Shown here piece by piece: positions 28,806-38,129 of a stretch of DNA of 64,000 nucleotides. The notes beneath the pieces are model-generated. The model did not search any database and was not told the DNA's origin. It saw only the letters and a program-made list of their open reading frames with translations. Source of the DNA: Vulcanococcus sp. Clear-D1 (GTDB taxonomy: Bacteria; Cyanobacteriota; Cyanobacteriia; PCC-6307; Cyanobiaceae); assembly GCF_014654725.1 (NCBI RefSeq), contig NZ_JACVZV010000036.1:117651-181650 (forward strand), in the 5' to 3' direction. How positions within the stretch are numbered: position 1 is the stretch's first letter; each line of letters begins with the position of its first letter. The position numbers were made by a program, and so were the translations under genes.

Positions 28806-29807
28806 TTGATTCCTCTGCGCAGTCCTGAGCAAGCCGCACGGCCCACAGCCATCGCCCTGGGCAGTTTCGATGGGCTGCATCGGGGCCATCGCCGGGTGAT
28901 TGCTGCGGTGGTGGAGCGGGCTGCGGCAGCGCAGCTGGTGCCCACGGTGGTGAGCTTCTGGCCCCATCCGCGCGAGGTGCTCTACGGCGAGGCCCGGCTG
29001 CGTCTGGATCTACCCGCCGAAAAGATCCATCTGCTGGAGCCGCTTGGCATCGAGCAGTTGGTGTTGGTGCCCTTCACGCCGGAGCTGGCCGCCCTCAGCC
29101 CGGAGCAATTCGTGGAGCAGGTGCTGGTGCACCAACTGCAGGCCCAGTTGGTGGCCGTGGGCGAGAACTTCCGCTTTGGCGCCCGCCGCAGCGGCGATAT
29201 CCACTGCTTGCGCGAGCTCTGCGTCGAGCGAGGCATTGAACTGCTGGTGCAGCCGATCCTCAGCGACAGCAGCGGTCGATTGAGCAGCAGCCGGATCCGC
29301 CGGGCGCTCGAGGGGGGACAGCTGCAGGAGGCGGCGGCTCTGTTGGATCGCCCTTATCGCTTCGGCGGCCGGGTGGTGCGGGGGCGCGGCCTGGGCCGGG
29401 AACTGGGATGGCCCACCGCCAACCTGCAGGTGGATGGGCGCAAATTTTTGCCCCAGCAAGGGGTGTATGCCGCCTGGGTGTGGCTGCAGGGAGAACAACT
29501 TCCCGGCCAACGCCTGGCGGCGGTGATGAACCTCGGGCCTCAGCCCACGGTGGATCCCACGGCCCCATCGGCCGTGGAGGTGCATCTGCTCGGGCGACGC
29601 CTGGATCTGGAAGGTGCGGAGCTGCTGGTGGAACCGGTGGCCCTGCTGCGCCAACAACAGCGTTTCGAGAACCTGGAAGCGCTGGTGGCGCAGATCGCCC
29701 GCGATGCAGCAACCGCTGAGCAGCTACTGGGCTCAGCCAGCGGGGTAGGCGTTGGCCAGGCCCCAGCTGATGAAGGCGGCAATAGCCCCCAGCAGCAGAA
29801 TCCCTGA
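28806..29807 (+). CDS. ribF: Bifunctional riboflavin kinase/FAD synthetase (start approximate)
   Basis: IALGSFDGLHRGHRRVI, LVAVGENFRFGARRSGD, SSSRIRRALEGG, GWPTANLQ. Confidence 0.93.
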   Translation: MIPLRSPEQAARPTAIALGSFDGLHRGHRRVIAAVVERAAAAQLVPTVVSFWPHPREVLYGEARLRLDLPAEKIHLLEPLGIEQLVLVPFTPELAALSPEQFVEQVLVHQLQAQLVAVGENFRFGARRSGDIHCLRELCVERGIELLVQPILSDSSGRLSSSRIRRALEGGQLQEAAALLDRPYRFGGRVVRGRGLGRELGWPTANLQVDGRKFLPQQGVYAAWVWLQGEQLPGQRLAAVMNLGPQPTVDPTAPSAVEVHLLGRRLDLEGAELLVEPVALLRQQQRFENLEALVAQIARDAATAEQLLGSASGVGVGQAPADEGGNSPQQQNP

Positions 29808-29849
29808 GATCAGCACCAGCATTGGGCTGTCGGATCCGCCCTGCGCCAT
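29733..29849 (-). CDS. Small single-TM membrane protein, 38 aa (candidate, not in ORF track)
   Basis: MAQGGSDSPMLVLISGILLLGAIAAFISWGLANAYPAG*; one clear TM helix; 3' end antisense to the ribF 3' end. Confidence 0.6.
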   Translation of the reverse strand: MAQGGSDSPMLVLISGILLLGAIAAFISWGLANAYPAG

Positions 29850-29910
29850 AGCCCCTGTGATGGCATGTGTGCGCACACCCTAAGCAGCCCCTCTCGCCTC
29901 AGTTCTGTTC

Positions 29911-30975
29911 ATGACGGCCCCCGCACAACCCCAGCCGGTGTTGCGCCTGCTCGACGCCAACCTCGATCGCGCCCGGGAGGGCCTTCGGGTGGTGGAGGAC
30001 TGGTGCCGCTTTGGGCTGGATCGTGCCGATCTGGTGGCGCGGTTGAAAGATCTGCGCCAGCGGCTGGGGCTGCTGCATGCCGATCGCTACAAGCAAGCGC
30101 GGCACACAGCTGGCGATGTGGCGGCAGGCATGGCCCATCCTGCCCAGGCCCAGCGGCAGGAGCCCGCGGCGGTGGTGGCGGCCAACTGCGGGCGGGTGCA
30201 GGAAGCGCTGCGGGTGCTGGAGGAATTCGGCCGCGCGGAGGATCCAACCCTGGCTGCTGAAGCGGCCGCGATCCGTTACGCCCTCTACGACCTGGAGGTG
30301 GAGTTGCTGCGGGCCTGCCCGGAAGGCGATCAGCGCCGGGTGCAGCTGCAAAGCAGCCGGCTGTATCTGATCACGAGTCCATCCCCACAGCTCGAGGCTG
30401 TGGTGGAAGCAGCCCTCGAGGGTGGCGTGCGCCTGGTGCAGTACCGCGCCAAGGAGGGCAGCCTGGGCGCTGATGGTGCATCGATCACCGATGCGGAACG
30501 GTTGGCGCAGGCCCAGGCGCTGCGCCAGCTCTGTAGCCGTTATGGCGCCCTGTTTCTGGTGAACGACCGCATCGATATCGCCCTGGCGGTGGATGCCGAT
30601 GGCGTGCATCTGGGGCAGGGCGATCTGCCGCCGGCGCTGGCCCGGCGTTTGCTCGGCCCCGAGAAACTGATCGGCCGCAGCACCCACGCCCTCAGCCAGC
30701 TGCGTGAGGCGGTCGCTGATGGATGCGACTACGTGGGTGTGGGCCCGGTGAACGCCACGCCCACCAAGCCTGGCCGTGAGCCCGTGGGCCTGGATTATGT
30801 GCGCCAGGCCGCAGCAGACAGCCCGATCCCCTGTTTCGCGATCGGCGGCATCGATGCCAGCAATCTGGCGGCGGTGCAGGCCGTGGGTTGCAGCCGGGTG
30901 GCGGTGGTGCGGGCGATCACCGCGGCCCCGGATCCCGCGGCGGCCAGCCGGGAGCTCCTGGAGATGCTGAACTGA
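29911..30975 (+). CDS. thiE: Thiamine phosphate synthase (cyanobacterial two-domain form)
   Basis: ANLDRAREGLRVVEDWCRFGLDRADL N-domain; LFLVNDRIDIALAVDADGVHLGQGDLP, IGRSTHALSQ, GVGPVNATPTKPGREPVGL. Confidence 0.95.
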   Translation: MTAPAQPQPVLRLLDANLDRAREGLRVVEDWCRFGLDRADLVARLKDLRQRLGLLHADRYKQARHTAGDVAAGMAHPAQAQRQEPAAVVAANCGRVQEALRVLEEFGRAEDPTLAAEAAAIRYALYDLEVELLRACPEGDQRRVQLQSSRLYLITSPSPQLEAVVEAALEGGVRLVQYRAKEGSLGADGASITDAERLAQAQALRQLCSRYGALFLVNDRIDIALAVDADGVHLGQGDLPPALARRLLGPEKLIGRSTHALSQLREAVADGCDYVGVGPVNATPTKPGREPVGLDYVRQAAADSPIPCFAIGGIDASNLAAVQAVGCSRVAVVRAITAAPDPAAASRELLEMLN

Positions 30976-30979
30976 GCCG

Positions 30980-31198
30980 ATGAGCGAATCCACGATCGAA
31001 GTGCGCCTGAACGGCGATCCGATTCCGTGCCCTGAAGGCCTGTCGCTGCTGCAACTGCTTGAGCTGCGCGGTTACAAGCCACAGCTGGTGGTGGTGGAGT
31101 TCAACGGCGAGATCCTGCCCCGGGCCTGTTGGGCAGATCAGCCCGTACGGGAAGCCGATGCCGTGGAAGTGGTCACCATCGTGGGAGGTGGTTCTTAG
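30980..31198 (+). CDS. thiS: Sulfur carrier protein ThiS
   Basis: 72 aa ending EVVTIVGGGS, ubiquitin-like; adjacent to thiE. Confidence 0.92.
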   Translation: MSESTIEVRLNGDPIPCPEGLSLLQLLELRGYKPQLVVVEFNGEILPRACWADQPVREADAVEVVTIVGGGS

Positions 31199-31219
31199 AT
31201 TTCATGGCAATTCCTGGGG

Positions 31220-32191
31220 TTGGTTTTGCCTCAACAGCACTCCACGCCGCTGCTGCGTCGTCTGTTTCGTCGCCTGATGCTTCCTGCGTTGCTCAGTGCG
31301 GCCCTGGCGCTGGTGGTGCTGGCCCCTCAGCCTGCTGATGCCGCCAGCGGTGGCCGCATCGGTGGCGGCAGCTTTCGTTCTGCTCCCATGCCGCGCAGCT
31401 ACAGCGGAGGCGGCTATGGCGGTGGCGGTTACCAGCGTGGCTATGGCGGCGGCATCGGTTTTCCGTTCATCGTTCCGTTTTTCTTCGGCGGTGGTGGCCT
31501 GTTTGGCTTCCTGGTGCTGATGGCGGTGGTCGGCCTGGTGCTGAATGCCTTCCGCGGTGGCGGTGGCGGTGGTGGCGGCCAGGCGTTGCCGGCGGGGATG
31601 CGCGGGGGGGATCTCGATGGCTATCGGCCCGATGGCCCCGTGGCAATTGCGCAGCTCCAGGTGGGGCTGCTGGCTTCGGCTCGCGAGCTGCAGCGCGATC
31701 TGCGCAGCCTGGCCGCCAGCTCTGATACCAGCAGCAGCAGCGGTTTGCAGCGCGTGCTGCAAGACAGCACCCTGGCGCTGCTGCGTCATCCCGATCTGTG
31801 GGTGTACGCCAACGCTGAGGTGGGCCAGGTGCCCTTCCAGGCGGCCGAATCCACCTTCAACCGCCTCTCGATGACCGAGCGCAGCAAGCTCGCCGGCGAG
31901 ATCACCACCAATGTGGGTGGCTCCCGCGGGGCGGCTACCGCCACAACCGCTGGTGATGCCGATGCCACCAGCGATTACATCGCTGTGACGCTGCTGGTGG
32001 CCAGCCGCAGCCGCATCACGCTCAAGCCTCTCAACGGCAGTGAGGATCTGCGCGAGGCGCTGCGTGTGGTGGGCTCGGTGCCTTCCGATCAGCTGTTGGC
32101 CCTCGAGGTGATTTGGCAGCCCGAGGGTGTGGGCGAAGTGCTCAGCGCCGATGAGCTGATCACGGCCTATCCCGATCTGAAGCACCTCTGA
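31220..32191 (+). CDS. DUF1517 family membrane protein
   Basis: SGGRIGGGSFRSAPMPRSYSGGGYGGGGY...GFPFIVPFFFGGGGLFGFLVLMAVVGLVLNAF then conserved C-domain. Confidence 0.88.
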   Translation: MVLPQQHSTPLLRRLFRRLMLPALLSAALALVVLAPQPADAASGGRIGGGSFRSAPMPRSYSGGGYGGGGYQRGYGGGIGFPFIVPFFFGGGGLFGFLVLMAVVGLVLNAFRGGGGGGGGQALPAGMRGGDLDGYRPDGPVAIAQLQVGLLASARELQRDLRSLAASSDTSSSSGLQRVLQDSTLALLRHPDLWVYANAEVGQVPFQAAESTFNRLSMTERSKLAGEITTNVGGSRGAATATTAGDADATSDYIAVTLLVASRSRITLKPLNGSEDLREALRVVGSVPSDQLLALEVIWQPEGVGEVLSADELITAYPDLKHL

Positions 32192-32351
32192 GGCGGGATC
32201 TTCGCTTTTTCTGAAGATTTGGCGATCTACAGAAACTCTTCCGCTGAATTCGTGTTGTAAGTCCGGTTGGCGGCGGCGTTGATGTTTAGGTTGATAGCCA
32301 CTTCATTCCGCTTGCGTGTCCGCCTCAGTTCGCCATTCCGAAACCCGCGCC

Positions 32352-32486
32352 ATGAAATGGCAGGCCAATGGCGAATTGGCTGGTAGTGATCTGCACGCCC
32401 TGCTGAGCCGTCTGCATCAAGTGGAAACGGAGGAGCGCTCCCGCGAGCTCCAGCAGTGCCTGGGCCGACGCGCCCTGGAAGGTTGA
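32352..32486 (+). CDS. Small hypothetical protein, 44 aa (candidate, not in ORF track)
   Basis: MKWQANGELAGSDLHALLSRLHQVETEERSRELQQCLGRRALEG*; alternative in-frame GTG at 32316. Confidence 0.4.
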   Translation: MKWQANGELAGSDLHALLSRLHQVETEERSRELQQCLGRRALEG

Positions 32487-32593
32487 GCCCCTCGCGCTAG
32501 AGGCTCAACTCTGAAGCCGATCTTCAGGTTGGCCTCCCCCGGTTGCCGAGGGCCTTACCACCACGCACAGTGCGGCTCAGCTGAACGGTTCGG

Positions 32594-32752
32594 ATGGCAC
32601 CGCGCTCTCCGCACTGGGTGAACAGCCCTGTGCTGCTCGAGGCCTTGGAGCGCTACGAACAACGCCGGCTGCCCCGCTCGATGCAGCTTTGGGTGGAGGC
32701 GATGCTCGAGCTCAAGGCTCCTGCGCGGGAGCCATTGCGCGGCCACTGTTGA
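32594..32752 (+). CDS. Small hypothetical protein, 52 aa (candidate, not in ORF track)
   Basis: MAPRSPHWVNSPVLLEALERYEQRRLPRSMQLWVEAMLELKAPAREPLRGHC*; overlaps 3' end of larB on the opposite strand. Confidence 0.4.
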   Translation: MAPRSPHWVNSPVLLEALERYEQRRLPRSMQLWVEAMLELKAPAREPLRGHC

Positions 32753-33422
32753 GGATCCGCAGGGCGGCCATTGCGGCGCCATAGCCGTTGTCGATGTTCA
32801 CCACGCTCAGCCCCGGCGCGCAGCTGGCCAGCATCCCGTGCAGGGCAGCCTGGCCGCCGGCGCTCACCCCGTAGCCCACGCTCACCGGCACCCCAATCAC
32901 CGGTTGTGGCACCAGGCCGGCCAACACGGTGGGCAGAGCCCCTTCCATCCCGGCGCAAGCGATCAGCACCTGGGCCTGCTCCAGCCGCTCCAGCTGGCCC
33001 AGTAGCCGATGCAGCCCCGCCACGCCGACATCCAGCAACCGCTCGCAGCGCACCCCATGCCAGTGCAGGGCCAACTGCGCTTCGCTGGCGACGGGCAAAT
33101 CACTGGTGCCGCCGCTGAGCACCAGCACCTCGCCGAGCTCCTGCCGCGGTGGCGCGGGATCCCCGAGGCTCAGGCAGCGGGCATCGGCGTGAAAGTGCAG
33201 CTGCTCAAGGAGCGCAGCACCTGATGCTTCGGCCTCGATCAGCTCCGCCACGGCTTGCGCTTTGGCGGCATCCACGCGGGTGGCCAGCGCCAGTTCTCCT
33301 GCCCGCTGCAGCCGTATCAGGATCGACGCGATCTGCTCGGTGGTTTTGTGCTCGCCCCAGATGGCCTCCACCATGCCGATCCGCTGGCGGCGCTGCAGAT
33401 CGAGCCGAGCGGTTTCGGTCAT
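32712..33422 (-). CDS. larB: Nickel pincer cofactor biosynthesis protein LarB (AIR-carboxylase fold)
   Basis: EVLVLSGGTSDLPVASEA, ACAGMEGALPTVLAGLVPQPVIGVPVSVGYG, ASCAPGLSVVNIDNGYGAA. Confidence 0.92.
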   Translation of the reverse strand: MTETARLDLQRRQRIGMVEAIWGEHKTTEQIASILIRLQRAGELALATRVDAAKAQAVAELIEAEASGAALLEQLHFHADARCLSLGDPAPPRQELGEVLVLSGGTSDLPVASEAQLALHWHGVRCERLLDVGVAGLHRLLGQLERLEQAQVLIACAGMEGALPTVLAGLVPQPVIGVPVSVGYGVSAGGQAALHGMLASCAPGLSVVNIDNGYGAAMAALRILNSGRAMAPAQEP

Positions 33423-33856
33423 GCTGCGGGCTGTAGCTCGCCTTCAAACACCAGCGGGAAGGGATTGCCTTGCCGGGTGCCGGTGGCTTGGCGGGCCAAC
33501 TGCTCGAAGCGCTCCTGCACGGCTTCCACCTCGCCCAACGGGATGGCTTTCCATTGCTCGCGGCTGGCCCAGCGGATCAGAAGCGTGCCCTCTTCTCGCT
33601 CAGGATCCCAGAGCAGATCGCGCCCCAGATAGCCCTCTTGCTGCGCCAGCCAGGGTTCCCAGCTGCCCCGTTCGGCTTCCAGCCAGGCTTGGCGGGCTTC
33701 AGCAGGCACCTTCACCCGCAGGTGCTCCACCACCGCTACCTCAAAGGTGCCTCCCGGCTGTTGCTGCTCAGCGATCGCCACATCGGGATGGCCGGCCAGC
33801 AGCATCAGCAAGCAAAGCGTATGGGCCAAAACCCTAGCCAGCGTGCGCCGGCTCAT
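33419..33856 (-). CDS. TIGR03792 family protein (ABM-like)
   Basis: [64 protein letters not shown]. Confidence 0.85.
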   Translation of the reverse strand: MSRRTLARVLAHTLCLLMLLAGHPDVAIAEQQQPGGTFEVAVVEHLRVKVPAEARQAWLEAERGSWEPWLAQQEGYLGRDLLWDPEREEGTLLIRWASREQWKAIPLGEVEAVQERFEQLARQATGTRQGNPFPLVFEGELQPAA

Positions 33857-34338
33857 GGCTTTTGCAGCAGGGCCACCGCCTGGCAGGAGATCCCCTCCTC
33901 CCGGCCCTCCGGCCCCAGCTTTTCGTTGGTAGTGGCTTTCACACCCACCTGATCAGGGTCCAGACCCATCCGGGCGGCAATGGCGGCGCGCATCGCTTCG
34001 ATGTGAGGTTTGAGCTTGGGGCGCTCAGCAATCACCACCGAATCCACATTGATCACGCTCCAGCCCCGTTCTGCCACCAGCGCCACCACCTGCTCCAGCA
34101 GCACCAGGCTGTCGGCCCCCTTCCACTGCGGATCGTCGGGAGGAAAGTATTTGCCGATGTCGCCCAGGGAGAGGGCGCCGAGGAGGGCGTCCATGATGGC
34201 GTGCACCAGCACGTCGGCATCGCTGTGGCCATCAAGGCCCAAGCCGGCGGGATGCTCCAGTTGTTGGCCCCCGAGGATCAGCGGCCGGCCCGGCACCAGG
34301 CGGTGGATGTCATAACCGTTGCCGAGGCGAAGCTGCAT
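33853..34338 (-). CDS. ispF: 2-C-methyl-D-erythritol 2,4-cyclodiphosphate synthase
   Basis: [58 protein letters not shown]. Confidence 0.96.
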   Translation of the reverse strand: MQLRLGNGYDIHRLVPGRPLILGGQQLEHPAGLGLDGHSDADVLVHAIMDALLGALSLGDIGKYFPPDDPQWKGADSLVLLEQVVALVAERGWSVINVDSVVIAERPKLKPHIEAMRAAIAARMGLDPDQVGVKATTNEKLGPEGREEGISCQAVALLQKP

Positions 34339-34345
34339 GGAGGGG

Positions 34346-35830
34346 TCAGCTGGTGGGTGAATTCAACCCCATCTGATCCAGCACGCAGATCCGGTCGCGG
34401 CCCGTGCGCTTGGCCTCATAGAGAGCCTGGTCGGCTCGATCCAGGCCTGCCGCACTGGTTTCGCCTGGCCGGTGCAGCGTCAGCCCGTAGCTGAGGGTCA
34501 CGCTGGTGCGGGCATCGGTGGGCTCGAGCTGAATCTCCGTGGCGCGCAGGTGGCTGCGTAACGCCTCCAGCCGGGCGACCGCTTGCTCCAGGTTCGACAT
34601 CGGCAGCAGCAGCAAAAACTCCTCTCCGCCCCAGCGGAACACCGGATCGCTCTCGCGCACGCTGGTTTTGATGGCCGCGGCAACCGCACGGATCACGGCA
34701 TCACCAGCTGGATGGCCATAGGTGTCATTCACCCGTTTGAAATGGTCGATATCCATCAAGGCGATGGCGAGCCCGGAATCGGGCCGGGAGCCACGGCTGG
34801 TGAGCTCCTCAAAGATCGCTGCAAAGGCTTGGCGATTGAGCAGACCGCTCAGGTTGTCGGTGCTGGCCGATTGCTGCAGCTTCTCTTGATCACGACCAAT
34901 CGTCAGCCGGCCAACAACGATTAATAAGCAGCCGATCAGCAGCGCTGCAACGCTGTTTTGAAGCAGAAGACGCCGCAAGGCTTGTTCCTCAGCGTTGGGG
35001 CGCTGGATCACCACCAGAGTCCAGCCGGAGCGGGGGATCTGGATGGCATTCACATACAACTCGTCTCGATCCGTCGCGAGCTGTAAGGCCTGTTTGGGGC
35101 GGCTCAGAATGGCGCGGCTCTGAGCGCCAATGTCAGCCAGCCTAGAGAGGTTGCCGCTGCTGCCATCCGAGGTCAATACAATCTGGCCGGATTTATTAAC
35201 AAGTAAGAGGCGGGCGCCGTATGCATGCTGGTAAGCAACAAGCTTGTTGCGGAAAAAATCCACATCCACGCCTAGGCCAGCTACGCCCAGAAGTTGGCGA
35301 TTATCTCCCTCAACGCGCACATTCACGAAGGCCAACGTTTTGGAGGGATCGGCCGGATCGCGATCAATGTTGATTTCCACAGATCGGCCCGAATCGATGA
35401 AGCGCTGATACCACTGGTCAGCGCTGGATGCTGGGTTGATGGTTCTCACTAGGCCCGATGGGCCGTAGTACCTCCGACACTTTTCGGACACCAGGAAGGC
35501 CGTGGCCACGCCAGTGCTGCGTTGAATGGAGCTGAGGTAGGAGGCGATCTCTCTGGGTTGTTGATCGTCACCAAGCAACAGATCAACCAGCAGGCTGTTG
35601 TCGGCAGCAAGCCTGGAGGCCAGCACCGGCTGGCTGATCAAGTTCTCAATGTTGGCTGCAACGGCATCCGATGTGAGAGGCAGGATCTCTGTAACCATCT
35701 GACGATCAAACTGTTGGCGCGATCGCAGATAGCTGAAGACAGAAAGGCTGCCAAGGCCGCTTAGTAGGAGCGCTGAAAGCACAACCGCAAAGCGCCGCGA
35801 CTGCTTGAGATGGGTGTTAGGGATTGTCAT
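34346..35830 (-). CDS. Membrane diguanylate cyclase (dCache-like sensor + GGDEF)
   Basis: 494 aa; two TM flanking a periplasmic sensor; GGEEF active site with upstream I-site RESD ([14 protein letters not shown]). Confidence 0.93.
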   Translation of the reverse strand: MTIPNTHLKQSRRFAVVLSALLLSGLGSLSVFSYLRSRQQFDRQMVTEILPLTSDAVAANIENLISQPVLASRLAADNSLLVDLLLGDDQQPREIASYLSSIQRSTGVATAFLVSEKCRRYYGPSGLVRTINPASSADQWYQRFIDSGRSVEINIDRDPADPSKTLAFVNVRVEGDNRQLLGVAGLGVDVDFFRNKLVAYQHAYGARLLLVNKSGQIVLTSDGSSGNLSRLADIGAQSRAILSRPKQALQLATDRDELYVNAIQIPRSGWTLVVIQRPNAEEQALRRLLLQNSVAALLIGCLLIVVGRLTIGRDQEKLQQSASTDNLSGLLNRQAFAAIFEELTSRGSRPDSGLAIALMDIDHFKRVNDTYGHPAGDAVIRAVAAAIKTSVRESDPVFRWGGEEFLLLLPMSNLEQAVARLEALRSHLRATEIQLEPTDARTSVTLSYGLTLHRPGETSAAGLDRADQALYEAKRTGRDRICVLDQMGLNSPTS

Positions 35831-35945
35831 CTCAGAAGCCTGTTTCCAATTTTGCGGCTGGTTGTACTTATGATCGTAGTCATGGGCCTCTCTGCTGGCT
35901 CAACTGCATTTCTCCCCTGCGCCAGCGAGCCAGCCGTCATTCGCC

Positions 35946-38129
35946 ATGCCCATTGACGCGCTGATCGACCTGTTCGCGGGGTATCTCTACGTGCTGCGTC
36001 TGGCCACCGCGTTGATCGGCGGTGCCTTGGCGATTCTGGGCACAGAAGATCTGCTGATCGATCTGATCTACTGGTCGCGCCGGCTGTGGCGATCCGCTGC
36101 CGTGTACACCCGCTACCGGGTTGCTGATGAGCAGCTCCTCTTTGGAGTCCCGGAGCAACCCTTGGCCATCCTGGTGCCGGCCTGGCAGGAGGTGGGCGTA
36201 ATCGGGGCGATGGCTCAGCTGGCCGCCAGCCGTCTCGACTACGAGAACTACCAGATTTTTGTTGGTACGTATCCCAACGACCCCGAGACACAAGCCGATG
36301 TGGAGGAGGCCTGCCTGCGGTTCTCCAATGTGCACAAAGTGGTTTGTGCTCTGCCAGGACCCACCAGCAAGGCCGACTGCCTCAATAACATCCTGGAGGC
36401 TGTTTTGGCCTTTGAGCGAGAGGCCTCGATCCGCTTTTGCGGCTTCATTCTTCACGATGCTGAGGATGTGATCTCACCGCTGGAGTTGCGGCTGTTCAAT
36501 CTTCTGGTGGACCGGAAAGATTTGATCCAAGTGCCTGTCTATCCGTTTTTGCATCGCCATTGGTGGAACTTCACGGCCAATCACTATGCCGATGAATTTG
36601 CCGAGCTGCATGGCAAGGATGTGCTGGTGCGCGAAGCCCTGGTGGGTCAGGTTCCCAGTGCAGGCGTGGGCACCTGTTTCAGTCGCCGGGCTCTACTGCA
36701 TCTGTTGGATGAAGGAGAAGGCATCGCCTTCTCCACCCAAAGCCTCACGGAGGATTACGACATCGGCATCCGGCTGCGTCAGGCCGGGATGCGCGAGATT
36801 TTTGTGCGTTTCAGCCCGCGTGATCCGGCGCTGGCGCCCTTGCGAGAGCATCGTTTAGGTGTGAGCCGGCGTGAAGGAAAGGTGATCTGCGTGCGCGAAA
36901 ACTTCCCCGACACACTGGCCACCGCCATTCGCCAGAAGTCGCGATGGATTACCGGGATCGTGTTCCAGGGTGCGCAAACACTGCCATGGACGCGCAACTG
37001 GTTGCTGAACTATTTCCTCTGGCGTGATCGTCGCGGAGCGATCAGCAATCTGATTGGCCTGCTGTCGATGCTGCTGGCCCTGCAGCTTGGCTTGGTCTGG
37101 TTGGTCAGCGTCGAGCACTGGAGCGCTTGGGATTTCGCCTCTGTGTTGGGTGATAGCCGATTCCTGCACATTCTCTTGGCCTACAACGGCGTGTTGCTGC
37201 TGAATCGGATTGCGCAGCGCATCATTTTCACGGGCAGTTTTTATGGCCTCGTGCCGGCCTTGATGGCTGTGCCGCGTATGGTGTGGGCCAATTGGGTGAA
37301 CTTCTTCGCCAATCTGCGTGCGTTCCGTCAGGTGATGGCTATTGGTGATGCCCGCCGGGTGGCCTGGGATAAAACAACCCATGTATTCCCCAGCGTGGCA
37401 GCAACCTCTAGCCGCCAGCCGCTCGGGCAAATCCTGATCACTGAGGGTGCACTCACGGCTTCTCAGCTGCAGCAGGTGTTGGAGCGCAGCGGTCGCCGCC
37501 GCATCGGTCGCGCGCTGCTTGAGCAGGGAGCGATCAGCTCGCAGCAGTTGGCTGCTGCACTCGCGGTGCAGCAGGGGCTGGAATGGCGCGATCTCGATCC
37601 CTTCAGCTTGGATGCCTCGCTGCTGGAGCGGCTGGGCGAACGGCTGGCGTTCAAATATTCGGTGCTGCCTCTGGCTTTGGAGGACGGCATGCTGGTGCTT
37701 GGCCGCGAAAGTGCTGCAAGTGCCGTTGCCGTTGGGGTGATCAGTCGCCAGCTGGGGTTGCCGTGCCGTCAGGTTCTGGTGCCTCAGGGCCGCGTGCAGG
37801 TGGGGCTGATGCACGGCTACCGCCCCGGCGATTCCAGTGAGCTGGGACAGGTGCTGCATCAGCTGGCCCAGGACGAGAGCCGTGCGCAGGGGCCGCTCGA
37901 GCGCCTCTGCCGCCATCTGATCCTGTTGGGTGATCTCACCGTGGAGCTGGGCCTGCTCAATCAGGCGGTGCTTAGCCAGGCTTTGATCAGCTTCGAGCCG
38001 CTGCAGCAACGTCTCGGCGATCATCTCGTGCAGATGGGTTTGCTCAGCGAGGCCAACCTGCAGGTGCTGTTGGCAGAGCAGCAGAAGCAGCGCCAGTTGG
38101 GGCTAGAGGCCGTGAGGCTGGGTGTATGA
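35946..38129 (+). CDS. nfrB: NfrB-like inner-membrane family 2 glycosyltransferase with C-terminal MshEN-like repeats
   Basis: 727 aa; GT2 elements (HDAEDVI, LTEDYDIGIRLR, QKSRWITG = QxxRW), multiple TM, C-terminal repeats such as RIGRALLEQGAISSQQLAAALAVQQGL. Confidence 0.88.
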   Translation: MPIDALIDLFAGYLYVLRLATALIGGALAILGTEDLLIDLIYWSRRLWRSAAVYTRYRVADEQLLFGVPEQPLAILVPAWQEVGVIGAMAQLAASRLDYENYQIFVGTYPNDPETQADVEEACLRFSNVHKVVCALPGPTSKADCLNNILEAVLAFEREASIRFCGFILHDAEDVISPLELRLFNLLVDRKDLIQVPVYPFLHRHWWNFTANHYADEFAELHGKDVLVREALVGQVPSAGVGTCFSRRALLHLLDEGEGIAFSTQSLTEDYDIGIRLRQAGMREIFVRFSPRDPALAPLREHRLGVSRREGKVICVRENFPDTLATAIRQKSRWITGIVFQGAQTLPWTRNWLLNYFLWRDRRGAISNLIGLLSMLLALQLGLVWLVSVEHWSAWDFASVLGDSRFLHILLAYNGVLLLNRIAQRIIFTGSFYGLVPALMAVPRMVWANWVNFFANLRAFRQVMAIGDARRVAWDKTTHVFPSVAATSSRQPLGQILITEGALTASQLQQVLERSGRRRIGRALLEQGAISSQQLAAALAVQQGLEWRDLDPFSLDASLLERLGERLAFKYSVLPLALEDGMLVLGRESAASAVAVGVISRQLGLPCRQVLVPQGRVQVGLMHGYRPGDSSELGQVLHQLAQDESRAQGPLERLCRHLILLGDLTVELGLLNQAVLSQALISFEPLQQRLGDHLVQMGLLSEANLQVLLAEQQKQRQLGLEAVRLGV

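Noticed and set aside
31220-31600. Gly-rich DUF1517 protein considered as a second RiPP precursor
   Set aside because: Repeat region is a short Gly/Tyr linker before TM helices and a long conserved domain; no adjacent rSAM and no W-x-N repeats
36855-38024. 389-aa minus-strand ORF opposite nfrB
   Set aside because: Antisense shadow of a strongly supported GT2 gene; composition (His/Gln/Arg-rich) typical of spurious frames
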